A stretch of 64,000 nt of DNA, from contig JAQSYO010000003.1 in the NCBI GenBank assembly GCA_029256105.1, forward strand, positions 248,001 to 312,000, written 5' to 3'. The notes beneath the pieces were generated by a model. That model was given only the letters and a program-made list of their open reading frames with translations, searched no databases and was not told the origin of the DNA. This document shows positions 48,665 to 57,442 of the stretch, in pieces (the first letter of the stretch is position 1; each line of letters starts with the position of its first letter). A program made the translations under genes and the position numbers. Origin of the DNA: Herbinix sp. GTDB lineage: Bacteria; Bacillota; Clostridia; Lachnospirales; Lachnospiraceae.

Positions 48665-50644
48665 TTATGTACGGATATCAAAGGTATAGCGCTGTATGTA
48701 GTTATCCTGTGAACTTTGTTCTATGAAATCTTTACTGAAATCCGGTTTTACATAGGAAGTCACTAATTCGGCATGAAGGTTATAACCTTTCTCGCGCAGA
48801 GCCTCTTGTAGAGAAGGTAAATTTTTATTAATCAGTTGCACTGAGGCCTTATCATCAAGATAAAATTTTGCTTGAATTAGATTATGGTTCATTTGAATAT
48901 GGATGTTAAGTGGACCGAGGTTTGTCATATCCAGATGAAGAAGTACACTAAGGTTTTCCTCATTTCCCTGAGGAGCTTTTTTTCTTTTAAATACGTATAA
49001 GTCGCTATGAACATCCCGCTCTTTAAATTGAACCGGGAGCTGAAGATAGGTAAATATTTCGTTAAGATCCTTCATAAAGTGGAGATTTTCCTGCATGTTT
49101 TTTACAGGCTCGTGGATACGTAAGGATTCTGCGGTTATTTTATCTGTTTTGTCTAATGCACTTAATTTCTCCAAATCCTCTTGTAGATTTTGATATAAAT
49201 CTGATACGGAGGTTTTTTTAGCTAGATTTTCGGGAGTTATTGTCCATTTTTGATGGAAGGCATCTTCCAAGAGTTTTAAATATTCTGGGGATTGAATTAG
49301 TCTGTTAGCAACAACATTCTCAGTACCTTTAAGATTTTCATTTATATAAGTGAGAGTATCTTGAACAGATACAGTTCCGTCTGTGATATGACTTTTTATA
49401 TTCCCCATATCAGGGAAGTCCTTCATGAAATCCAAAAGTGCAAATCTTTCCTCGGAAGGAAGAAGCGACGCTAAATAAGCAGGATTATCCTGCGTAAGTG
49501 AGAATTGTTCTAATAAAGTCTGTACAATTGTGGGAATTGAATTATCAGACTTCCCTTGAACAATGGTTTCCATTATTGCAGAAGGAGATAAATGCTCTGA
49601 GTTTTCAAAGTATAGCGTTGTTATCATCTTTACAGCAGCTTCCATTGATAATGTACCCTTTACGAGCTTTTGGAAAATATCCGAGGGGATACCAGTAGTA
49701 GATGAAGAGCTGTCCGTAATTCTTTGCTCAAGTATAGTACTGAGTTGGGTAAGTTCTGTCTCCCCTAAGTAATTGCTTATGGGTAGGGAGGAAGTATCTG
49801 CTATAGCTGTTTTATCCGAAATGTTATATAATATATCTATTAGTTTGTTGTTAAGTTGAACTGCGTTCGTTGACTGTTTTGTCGTATTAGGGAGGGTGGA
49901 TGACGGAATAGGCTGGTTAAGAGTTACATCACTCTGAGGAGTACGTAAATCCGTCATGATATTTGTGAGTTCGGATGCAGGTTGTCTCAATAATTCAACC
50001 AAGGTTTTCGTTATTTTATGAATGTCATTCAATAATTGATTTGCTCCATTTTGATACGCTTCAAATTGCTTAATATTTAATGAAGTCAATGGAATATTAT
50101 TTTTATACATCAACACCAAAGTAAGCGGCGAAGCCTCACGGTTCGTATGGGATAGCTTTATCAAAGTCTGTAGAGTTTGCTTATCAATTGGCATTCTGTG
50201 GTTTAATAACTCTTCTACGATAGCTCTGTTGCGATCGGTCATAGGGAGATTGGAGGCGGTTAATGCCTTTTGAATGGTTACATCACTAGCCGCTGTTGTT
50301 TCATTCGGAATATATTTTAATACAAGTCGATCTGCAGTATCCTCCGTCACTTGAAATTGTGCCTCCTGTCCGATGGATAGTGGGACTTCACCGGTTAACT
50401 TTGCGGTAATTACTTGTTTACCAGGTTCTATTTGAATACGAACTTCATTATAACGATGATCGATAATCTCACCTCTGATTGTCTGTCCCTCCTTCAAATC
50501 CAACTGTTTAAGGGATGTTGTTGACACGGAAGAAGTTTCTTTCAGTTTTGTGGATTCAGTTGGGGACTTTATATCCGAAGTGGAACGAGGCGTTACTGAT
50601 TTGTTCGTTTTAAATTTTGAGAGCGAGGATTGATTAATATCCAT
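48665..50644 (-). CDS. FliK-like (flagellar hook-length control domain) protein
   Basis: A 659-aa protein. After a Ser/Thr-rich start there is a small beta domain (about 50-110: GQTIRGEIIDHRYNEVRIQI), a long helical and low-complexity middle, and a C-terminal domain (about 560-625) with LHLDMTNLGPLNIHIQMN and LPSLQEALREKGYNL. That pattern matches the FliK C-terminal Flg_hook domain. FliK measures hook length and switches export specificity, but this gene is away from any flagellar operon, so it may be a relative with another role. GAAAGGGG lies 7 nt before the chosen ATG; an upstream ATG overlaps it. Confidence 0.68.
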   Translation of the reverse strand: MDINQSSLSKFKTNKSVTPRSTSDIKSPTESTKLKETSSVSTTSLKQLDLKEGQTIRGEIIDHRYNEVRIQIEPGKQVITAKLTGEVPLSIGQEAQFQVTEDTADRLVLKYIPNETTAASDVTIQKALTASNLPMTDRNRAIVEELLNHRMPIDKQTLQTLIKLSHTNREASPLTLVLMYKNNIPLTSLNIKQFEAYQNGANQLLNDIHKITKTLVELLRQPASELTNIMTDLRTPQSDVTLNQPIPSSTLPNTTKQSTNAVQLNNKLIDILYNISDKTAIADTSSLPISNYLGETELTQLSTILEQRITDSSSSTTGIPSDIFQKLVKGTLSMEAAVKMITTLYFENSEHLSPSAIMETIVQGKSDNSIPTIVQTLLEQFSLTQDNPAYLASLLPSEERFALLDFMKDFPDMGNIKSHITDGTVSVQDTLTYINENLKGTENVVANRLIQSPEYLKLLEDAFHQKWTITPENLAKKTSVSDLYQNLQEDLEKLSALDKTDKITAESLRIHEPVKNMQENLHFMKDLNEIFTYLQLPVQFKERDVHSDLYVFKRKKAPQGNEENLSVLLHLDMTNLGPLNIHIQMNHNLIQAKFYLDDKASVQLINKNLPSLQEALREKGYNLHAELVTSYVKPDFSKDFIEQSSQDNYIQRYTFDIRT

Positions 50645-50839
50645 TTGAAAACCCCTTTCCATATATGAGTATTTCTACTTATTATATCGACGGTATAGGG
50701 AAATTAGTTTATGTTAATAAAAAATAAATAACAACTTAATATAATAAAGTTTAAAAGCCCAAATACCTTATATAATTAGGTTTAAAAGATTAATTATTTA
50801 GAAAATTAATAAAACGCTAAAAATATGTCAATATTACAC

Positions 50840-50929
50840 TTGCATTTTGTATCATTTTATTATATAATCATCGCAATAAAACGAGGGCGTTTTTAGACTT
50901 ATCTTATGAGAAGTCTAGAGGCGCTTTTT
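50840..50929 (+). promoter_or_regulatory. gltB promoter with leader terminator-like hairpin
   Basis: TTGCAT (50840-50845), a 17-bp spacer and TATAAT (50863-50868). Beginning about 12 bp past the predicted start is a continuous 15-bp helix, GGCGTTTTTAGACTT (50886-50900) with AAGTCTAGAGGCGCT (50911-50925, several G-T pairs), followed by TTTTAT. It precedes gltB by about 60 bp and so looks like an attenuator. The space between this and the divergent FliK-like gene is otherwise AT-rich and empty. Confidence 0.65.
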
Positions 50930-50991
50930 ATATTCAATTAGAAGATTTAGTTAATTTATTTCATTATTATAGAGAAGAAAGAGGAGTGCTT

Positions 50992-53900
50992 ATGAAGGAA
51001 AACATGAGAGAGGAAATAACACAGGTTGCCCAAGGCCTTTATGATCCAAGATTTGAACATGATAATTGCGGTATTGGTGCGGTAGTTCACATGAAAGGAT
51101 TAAAAACCCATGAAACGGTTGAAAATGCCCTTAAAATTGTAGAAAATTTGGAGCATCGTGCAGGTAAGGACGCAAATGGTCAAACCGGAGATGGTGTAGG
51201 AATTCTTCTTCAGATATCCCATAAGTTTTTTTCTAAGGTGGTAAAACCGTTGGGAATTGATGTTGGAGCGGAACGTGATTACGGAGTGGGTATGTTTTTC
51301 TTCCCGCAAGATGAATTAAGCCGTAATCAGGCTAAGAAGATGTTTGAAATTGTTGTAGAAAAGGAAGGCCTTAAATTTCTAGGGTGGAGAGAAGTCCCAA
51401 CTACGCCACAGACATTAGGAGAACGAGCAATTGCTTGCATGCCTTCCATTATGCAGTGCTTTATTAAAAGACCGGCAAATGTTGCCAAGGGTCTTGATTT
51501 TGATAGAAAGCTTTATATTGCAAGAAGAATCTTCGAACAAAGCAATGATGATACCTATGTAGTTTCCTTATCCAGTCGTACGATTGTGTACAAAGGTATG
51601 TTCTTAGTAAAACAATTACGCCTCTTCTTTGAAGATTTACAAGATGAAAGTTATGAGAGTGCAATTGCTATTGTTCACTCCAGATTTTCTACCAATACAA
51701 ACCCCAGCTGGCAGAGAGCCCACCCGAATCGTATTATTGTTCATAATGGTGAAATCAATACCATAAGGGGTAATGCAGATAAGATGTTAGCACGTGAAGA
51801 GACCATGGAGTCCGAGCATTTAAAAGGTGAACTTCACAAGGTACTTCCCGTAGTCAATATCGAAGGTTCTGACTCTGCTATGCTTGATAATACCTTAGAG
51901 TTCTTGGTAATGAGTGGTATGGATCTGCCTCATGCAGTTATGATTACCATACCGGAGCCTTGGAGCAACGACTCTGCTATCAGTAGGGAGAAGAGCGATT
52001 TCTATCAGTATTATGCAACGATGATGGAGCCTTGGGATGGTCCTGCCTCCATTCTTTTCTCTGACGGTGATATGATGGGAGCTGTTCTAGATCGTAACGG
52101 TCTGAGACCTTCTCGCTATTATATTACGAACGATGATTACCTTATTCTTTCCTCGGAGGTAGGTGTACTTGATATCCCTGCAGAGAAGATTATTCGAAAA
52201 GAACGACTTCGTCCCGGTAAAATGCTTTTAGTAGACACCATCAAAGGTTGTTTAATTGATGATGAGGATTTAAAAAATGATTATGCAAGTCGTCGTCCTT
52301 ATGGCGAATGGTTGGACTCTAATCTTGTAAAGTTAAAGGATCTGCATATTCCGAATAAGAAGGTAGTGGAATATAGCACAGAAGAACTTGCAAGACTGCA
52401 GAAGGCCTTTGGTTATACCTACGAGGATTATAAGACTACGATACTACCAATGGCAAATAGTGGTATGGAAGCAACAGCAGCGATGGGCGCTGACTCACCT
52501 ATTCCGGTATTGTCAAGGAATAATCCTCCGTTATTTAATTACTTTAAGCAGTTATTTGCACAGGTAACAAATCCTCCAATTGATGCAATAAGGGAAGAAA
52601 TAGTAACTGCAACCTCCGTTTATATTGGGGAAGACGGCAACCTTCTGGAAGAGAAGGCTGAGAATTGCAAGGTTCTTAAGATTAACAATCCGATTTTAAC
52701 AAATACCGATTTATTGAAGATTAAGACCATGAAGAAACCGGGATTTAAGGTTGAAGTAATTCCGATGATTTATTATAAGAACACTTCTCTTGAGAAAGCA
52801 ATTGATCATCTTTGTGTGGAAGCAGACCGTTCCTATAAAGAGGGTGCCAATATACTTATCCTGTCCGATCGTGGCGTGGATGAAAACCATGTGGCTATCC
52901 CATCTTTATTGGCAGTTTCAGCGCTTCAACAACATTTGGTTCGGACAAAGAAGAGAACGGCATTAGCCATGATCGTAGAAAGTGCTGAACCAAGAGATGT
53001 TCATCATTTCGCTTGTTTATTGGGATATGGTGCATGTGCGGTTAACCCGTATTTGGCACAGGAGACCATTCGACAATTAATCAATGATAATATGCTGGAT
53101 AAGGATTATTATGCAGCAGTAGATGATTATAACAAATCCGTATTAAAAGGTATTGTTAAAATTGCTTCCAAAATGGGTATCTCCACAATCCAGTCCTACC
53201 AAGGCTCCAAGATATTTGAAGCAATTGGTATCTGCAAGGAAGTAATTGATAAGTATTTCACTGGTACCGTAAGCCGTGTAGGAGGAATTTCGATTAAGGA
53301 AATGGAACATCAGGTGGATGAGTTGCATTCCAAAGCGTTTGATCCCTTAGGATTGAATTTGGATTTAACCATGGATAGTGATGGTTCCCATAAGCTTCGC
53401 AGTGGGAAAGAAGAGCATCTATATAATCCGAAGACCATTCATTTACTACAGCAGTCAACGCGAACTGGTAGTTATGAAATGTTCAAGGAGTACTCCAAAG
53501 AAGTTACTACAGAACAGGAAAAGATAAATTTAAGGGGACTATTAGAGATTGACTATCCGGAGAAGGGTATCTCCATTGACGAAGTAGAAAGTGTTGATGC
53601 CATAGTGAAAAGATTTAAGACAGGTGCAATGTCTTATGGCTCAATTTCAAAGGAAGCTCATGAGGCGATGGCAATTGCTATGAATCGTCTTGGCGGAAAA
53701 TCCAACAGTGGTGAAGGTGGCGAGAGCCAAGATCGCTTAAAGGTTGGAGAAGACGGAGTGAATCGATGCTCAGCAATTAAGCAGGTTGCTTCCGGTAGAT
53801 TTGGTGTAACTAGCGAATATTTAGTTAGTGCAAAAGAAATTCAGATAAAGATGGCACAGGGTGCAAAGCCTGGTGAAGGTGGTCAGTTACCTGCAGAAAA

Positions 53901-55548
53901 GGTATATCCTTGGATTGCAAAGACCAGACATTCCACACCTGGCGTGGGACTTATTTCTCCCCCACCCCATCACGATATCTATTCTATTGAAGATCTTGCA
54001 CAATTGATCTTTGATCTTAAAAATGCAAATAAGAGTGCAAGAATATCAGTGAAATTAGTATCCGAAGCAGGTGTTGGTACGATAGCAGCAGGTGTAGCAA
54101 AGGCAGGAGCAGGAGTAATCTTAATCTCAGGTTACGATGGTGGAACCGGTGCAGCCCCCAGAACCTCTATATATAATGCAGGATTACCGTGGGAATTAGG
54201 CTTAGCAGAGACACACCAAACTCTAATCATGAACGGACTCCGTACAAAGGTAGTGATTGAGACCGATGGTAAATTAATGACTGGCCGTGATGTAATCATA
54301 GCAGCGTTATTAGGAGCGGAGGAATTTGGTTTTGCAACTGCTCCACTGGTAACCTTAGGCTGTGTTATGATGAGAGTATGTAACCTGGATACCTGTCCGG
54401 TAGGCGTCGCTACACAAAATCCGGAGCTTCGTAAGAATTTCAAGGGGAAACCGGAATATGTTGAGAACTTCATGCGTTTTGTGGCAGAAGAGCTTCGTGA
54501 ATATATGGCAAAACTCGGTTTTAAGACAGTGGATGAATTAGTTGGCCGCACGGATTTACTGAAGGTGAAAGCTTCCTGCAAGAATGATCCAAGAGCAAAA
54601 ACCGTTGATTTAAATGCCGTACTTAATAATCCATTTATTGAAAAAGGCGAAGGAGCTCATTTCAATCCAAATCAAATTTATGATTTTGAATTAGAAAATA
54701 CGATAGATGAGAAAATTTTACTTAAGAAATTTAAATTGTCAGAAAAACATTCACAAAAAGCGAAACTTCAAGTGTCCAATACGGATCGAACCTTTGGAAC
54801 AATCTTAGGATCTGAGATTACAAAGAAGCACGGAGTCAATCTAAAAGAAGATACTTATGTGATTGAAGCACAGGGAAGTGGTGGACAGAGTTTTGGAGCA
54901 TTTATTCCAAAAGGCCTTACCATTGAGCTCGAGGGTGATAGTAATGATTACTTTGGTAAAGGTTTATCCGGTGGAAAACTGGTAGCCTTCCCGCCAAAAT
55001 CCAGTAGCTTTAAAGCAGAAGAGAATATCATCATCGGTAATGTTGCACTTTATGGAGCAACCAGCGGAAAAACCTTTATCAATGGTATTGCGGGCGAACG
55101 ATTCTGCGTACGTAACTCAGGCGCTTTGGCAGTAGTAGAAGGTGTTGGAGATCATGGTTGTGAATATATGACTGGCGGTAGGGTTGCAGTACTTGGTAAG
55201 ACCGGGAAGAATTTTGCTGCAGGTATGAGTGGTGGTATTGCTTATGTTCTGGATGAAGAAAGTGACTTATACAAGAAATTGAATAAAGGTCTTGTATCCT
55301 TTGAGGCAGTAACGGAGAAGTACGATGTACTCGAATTAAAGGAAATGATTACTGAGCATGTAAAATATACAAATTCAGCAAAAGGAAAAGAAATCTTAGA
55401 AAACTTCTTGGCATACCTACCGAAGTTTAAGAAGATCATTCCTCATGATTATAGACGTATGCTACTGACCATTGTGCAAATGGAAGAGAAGGGTCTCAGC
55501 AGCGAACAAGCACAAATAGAAGCATTTTTTGCTAACACTAGAGGATAA
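50992..55548 (+). CDS. gltB: Glutamate synthase large subunit (GOGAT alpha)
   Basis: Transfers the amide of glutamine to 2-oxoglutarate. A short propeptide ends at Cys26 (HDNCGIGAV), the N-terminal nucleophile of the glutaminase domain. Then come the central and FMN-binding domains (GGKSNSGEGGE, LISGYDGGTGAAP), the 3Fe-4S ligands CVMMRVCNLDTCPVG, and a C-terminal GXGXG beta-helix (AVVEGVGDHGCEYMTGG). The 1518-aa length is complete. ATG 50992 lies 5 nt after GAGGAG. A leader hairpin lies between promoter and gene. With gltD and glnA it forms the GS-GOGAT route. Confidence 0.95.
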   Translation: MKENMREEITQVAQGLYDPRFEHDNCGIGAVVHMKGLKTHETVENALKIVENLEHRAGKDANGQTGDGVGILLQISHKFFSKVVKPLGIDVGAERDYGVGMFFFPQDELSRNQAKKMFEIVVEKEGLKFLGWREVPTTPQTLGERAIACMPSIMQCFIKRPANVAKGLDFDRKLYIARRIFEQSNDDTYVVSLSSRTIVYKGMFLVKQLRLFFEDLQDESYESAIAIVHSRFSTNTNPSWQRAHPNRIIVHNGEINTIRGNADKMLAREETMESEHLKGELHKVLPVVNIEGSDSAMLDNTLEFLVMSGMDLPHAVMITIPEPWSNDSAISREKSDFYQYYATMMEPWDGPASILFSDGDMMGAVLDRNGLRPSRYYITNDDYLILSSEVGVLDIPAEKIIRKERLRPGKMLLVDTIKGCLIDDEDLKNDYASRRPYGEWLDSNLVKLKDLHIPNKKVVEYSTEELARLQKAFGYTYEDYKTTILPMANSGMEATAAMGADSPIPVLSRNNPPLFNYFKQLFAQVTNPPIDAIREEIVTATSVYIGEDGNLLEEKAENCKVLKINNPILTNTDLLKIKTMKKPGFKVEVIPMIYYKNTSLEKAIDHLCVEADRSYKEGANILILSDRGVDENHVAIPSLLAVSALQQHLVRTKKRTALAMIVESAEPRDVHHFACLLGYGACAVNPYLAQETIRQLINDNMLDKDYYAAVDDYNKSVLKGIVKIASKMGISTIQSYQGSKIFEAIGICKEVIDKYFTGTVSRVGGISIKEMEHQVDELHSKAFDPLGLNLDLTMDSDGSHKLRSGKEEHLYNPKTIHLLQQSTRTGSYEMFKEYSKEVTTEQEKINLRGLLEIDYPEKGISIDEVESVDAIVKRFKTGAMSYGSISKEAHEAMAIAMNRLGGKSNSGEGGESQDRLKVGEDGVNRCSAIKQVASGRFGVTSEYLVSAKEIQIKMAQGAKPGEGGQLPAEKVYPWIAKTRHSTPGVGLISPPPHHDIYSIEDLAQLIFDLKNANKSARISVKLVSEAGVGTIAAGVAKAGAGVILISGYDGGTGAAPRTSIYNAGLPWELGLAETHQTLIMNGLRTKVVIETDGKLMTGRDVIIAALLGAEEFGFATAPLVTLGCVMMRVCNLDTCPVGVATQNPELRKNFKGKPEYVENFMRFVAEELREYMAKLGFKTVDELVGRTDLLKVKASCKNDPRAKTVDLNAVLNNPFIEKGEGAHFNPNQIYDFELENTIDEKILLKKFKLSEKHSQKAKLQVSNTDRTFGTILGSEITKKHGVNLKEDTYVIEAQGSGGQSFGAFIPKGLTIELEGDSNDYFGKGLSGGKLVAFPPKSSSFKAEENIIIGNVALYGATSGKTFINGIAGERFCVRNSGALAVVEGVGDHGCEYMTGGRVAVLGKTGKNFAAGMSGGIAYVLDEESDLYKKLNKGLVSFEAVTEKYDVLELKEMITEHVKYTNSAKGKEILENFLAYLPKFKKIIPHDYRRMLLTIVQMEEKGLSSEQAQIEAFFANTRG

Positions 55549-55617
55549 AGAATTCAACGATATTGAATTCTCAGGCTTATATTAAGGACCCTTTATTTGG
55601 GTAAATGGAGGAATTAT

Positions 55618-57120
55618 ATGGGAAAGCCAACAGGATTTATGGATTATGACAGAGTAGAAAGTCATGCCGAAACACCGAAGGATAGATTAAAGCATTTTAA
55701 TGAATTCCATCAACCTCTGTCCATGGAGGAAAGAAAATGCCAGGGAGCTCGTTGTATGGAATGTGGAGTACCTTTTTGCCAATCAGGAGTGATCCTTGGT
55801 GGAATGACTTCCGGTTGTCCATTAAACAACTTGATACCGGAGTGGAATGATTTATTATTTAGAGGAAATATGAAACAATCCTTATCCCGCTTGTTGAAGA
55901 CGGATAATTTTCCTGAATTTACCGGCAGAGTATGTCCAGCTCCTTGCGAGGCAGCTTGTACCTGCGGATTAAATGGTAATTCAGTAACGATTAAAGATAA
56001 CGAATATACAATCAGTGAGTATGGCTATGAAGCAGGCTTCATCATTGCTAATCCGCCGACGATAAGAACCGGGAAAAAGGTAGCAGTTATTGGTTCGGGA
56101 CCTTCCGGACTGGCAGCGGCAGATCAATTGAATAAAAGAGGACATTTGGTAACCGTATTCGAGCGCTCTGACCGTATCGGAGGCTTACTCATGTATGGTA
56201 TTCCTAATATGAAATTAGAGAAGAACGTTATCGATCGCAGAGTTTCCATTATGAAGGAAGAAGGTGTAACCTTTGTAACCGGAGCAGACATTGGTGTAAA
56301 TCACAAGGCAGCGAAACTATTAAAAGAGTTCGACAGTGTTATTCTTGCCTGTGGAGCTTCTAATCCAAGAGATATTAAGGCACCAGGAAGAGAAGCCAAA
56401 GGAATTTACTTTGCGGTTGATTATCTCAAATCTGCTACTAAGGATTTATTGGATGCAGGGACTACCACAGCAGCAGAGGTAAAGTCATTTACAATATCCG
56501 CTAAGGGTAAGAAGGTTTTAGTTATCGGTGGCGGTGATACCGGTAATGACTGCGTTGGTACTTCCATCAGACAGGGAGCAACCTCCGTACTTCAATTGGA
56601 AATGATGCCTAAGGCACCTGATACGAGAGCCGAGAACAACCCTTGGCCGGAATGGCCGAAGATCTGTAAGACAGATTATGGCCAAGAGGAAGCCGCAGCT
56701 GTATTCGGTGAGGATCCTAGAATTTATCAAGCGACTGTGAAGGAATTTATTGCAGACGAACAAGGGCATCTAAATAAAGTTATAATCGTTCGACTGGAGA
56801 GCAAGTTTGACGAAGCAACCAAACGTTATATGATGGTCGAAGTAGCTGGTAGCGAGACGGAAGAAGAGATTGATTTGGTGCTCATTGCTGCTGGTTTCTT
56901 AGGAACTCAGTCTTATGTAGCAGAAGCATTTGGTATTGAATTAGATGGAAGAACGAATGTGAAGACGGAGGCAGGAAAATACCAGACAAATGTGGAAAAA
57001 GTATTCGTAACCGGTGATATGCATCGAGGTCAGTCCTTAGTGGTATGGGCAATCCGTGAAGGTCGAGAGGTAGCCACAGCAGTCGACACGAGTTTAATGG
57101 GCTATAGCAATTTGGTTTAA
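55618..57120 (+). CDS. gltD: Glutamate synthase small subunit (GOGAT beta)
   Basis: Supplies electrons from NADPH to GltB. N-terminal Fe-S cysteines CMECGVPFC and GRVCPAPCEAACTCG, FAD motif VIGSGPSGLAAA (near residue 153) and NADPH motif VIGGGDTGNDC (near 302). The 500-aa length is typical. ATG 55618 has GGAGG 6 nt upstream. It lies 69 bp after gltB in the same transcript. Confidence 0.94.
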   Translation: MGKPTGFMDYDRVESHAETPKDRLKHFNEFHQPLSMEERKCQGARCMECGVPFCQSGVILGGMTSGCPLNNLIPEWNDLLFRGNMKQSLSRLLKTDNFPEFTGRVCPAPCEAACTCGLNGNSVTIKDNEYTISEYGYEAGFIIANPPTIRTGKKVAVIGSGPSGLAAADQLNKRGHLVTVFERSDRIGGLLMYGIPNMKLEKNVIDRRVSIMKEEGVTFVTGADIGVNHKAAKLLKEFDSVILACGASNPRDIKAPGREAKGIYFAVDYLKSATKDLLDAGTTTAAEVKSFTISAKGKKVLVIGGGDTGNDCVGTSIRQGATSVLQLEMMPKAPDTRAENNPWPEWPKICKTDYGQEEAAAVFGEDPRIYQATVKEFIADEQGHLNKVIIVRLESKFDEATKRYMMVEVAGSETEEEIDLVLIAAGFLGTQSYVAEAFGIELDGRTNVKTEAGKYQTNVEKVFVTGDMHRGQSLVVWAIREGREVATAVDTSLMGYSNLV

Positions 57121-57137
57121 TAGAAAATTATTAATAC

Positions 57138-57187
57138 AAAAAGTAGTTATCCACACTATCATAAAGTTGTGAATAGCTACTTTTTTT
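57138..57187 (+). terminator. Terminator of gltBD
   Basis: AAAAAGTAGTTAT..CACA pairs with TGTGAATAGCTACTTTTT and runs into seven T. Confidence 0.88.
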
Positions 57188-57194
57188 GCAAAAA

Positions 57195-57238
57195 TGTGAT
57201 TCATATCACAGGAATAAAAGAATATTTTATGTTATAAA
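57195..57238 (+). promoter_or_regulatory. pflB promoter P1 with CRP/FNR-type site
   Basis: TGTGATTCATATCACA (57195-57210) has perfect TGTGAT/ATCACA half-sites, the recognition sequence of CRP/FNR family activators (Bacillus Fnr uses TGTGA-N6-TCACA). A TATAAA -10 lies at 57233-57238. The predicted start near 57244-57245 puts the site centre at about -41.5, the standard class II activator position. Confidence 0.7.
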
Positions 57239-57350
57239 TAGAGCGTATATTTGGGTGAAGATGATTTATTATCCAAAATATTACACTCTTATTTGTGAAT
57301 AGTAGATAAAATTATGGATTAATAGTATTGATTACTATTATCAATTACTA

Positions 57351-57379
57351 TTGACAATAATGGATAAGAGAACTAAAAT
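57351..57379 (+). promoter_or_regulatory. pflB promoter P2
   Basis: TTGACA (57351-57356), a 17-bp spacer and TAAAAT (57374-57379), 64 bp before pflB. A small CGCCT/AGGCG hairpin (57415-57428) sits just ahead of the ribosome site. Confidence 0.6.
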
Positions 57380-57442
57380 AGTACTATAAAAATTAAATAA
57401 AATTAAAAGTGGAACGCCTAGGAAGGCGGAATGGAGGATACT

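Noticed and set aside
54132..54581. A 149-codon open frame on the minus strand inside gltB
   Set aside because: It is the antisense shadow of a conserved domain of glutamate synthase, with no ribosome site or family resemblance. The other overlapping frames inside conserved genes were dropped for the same reason.
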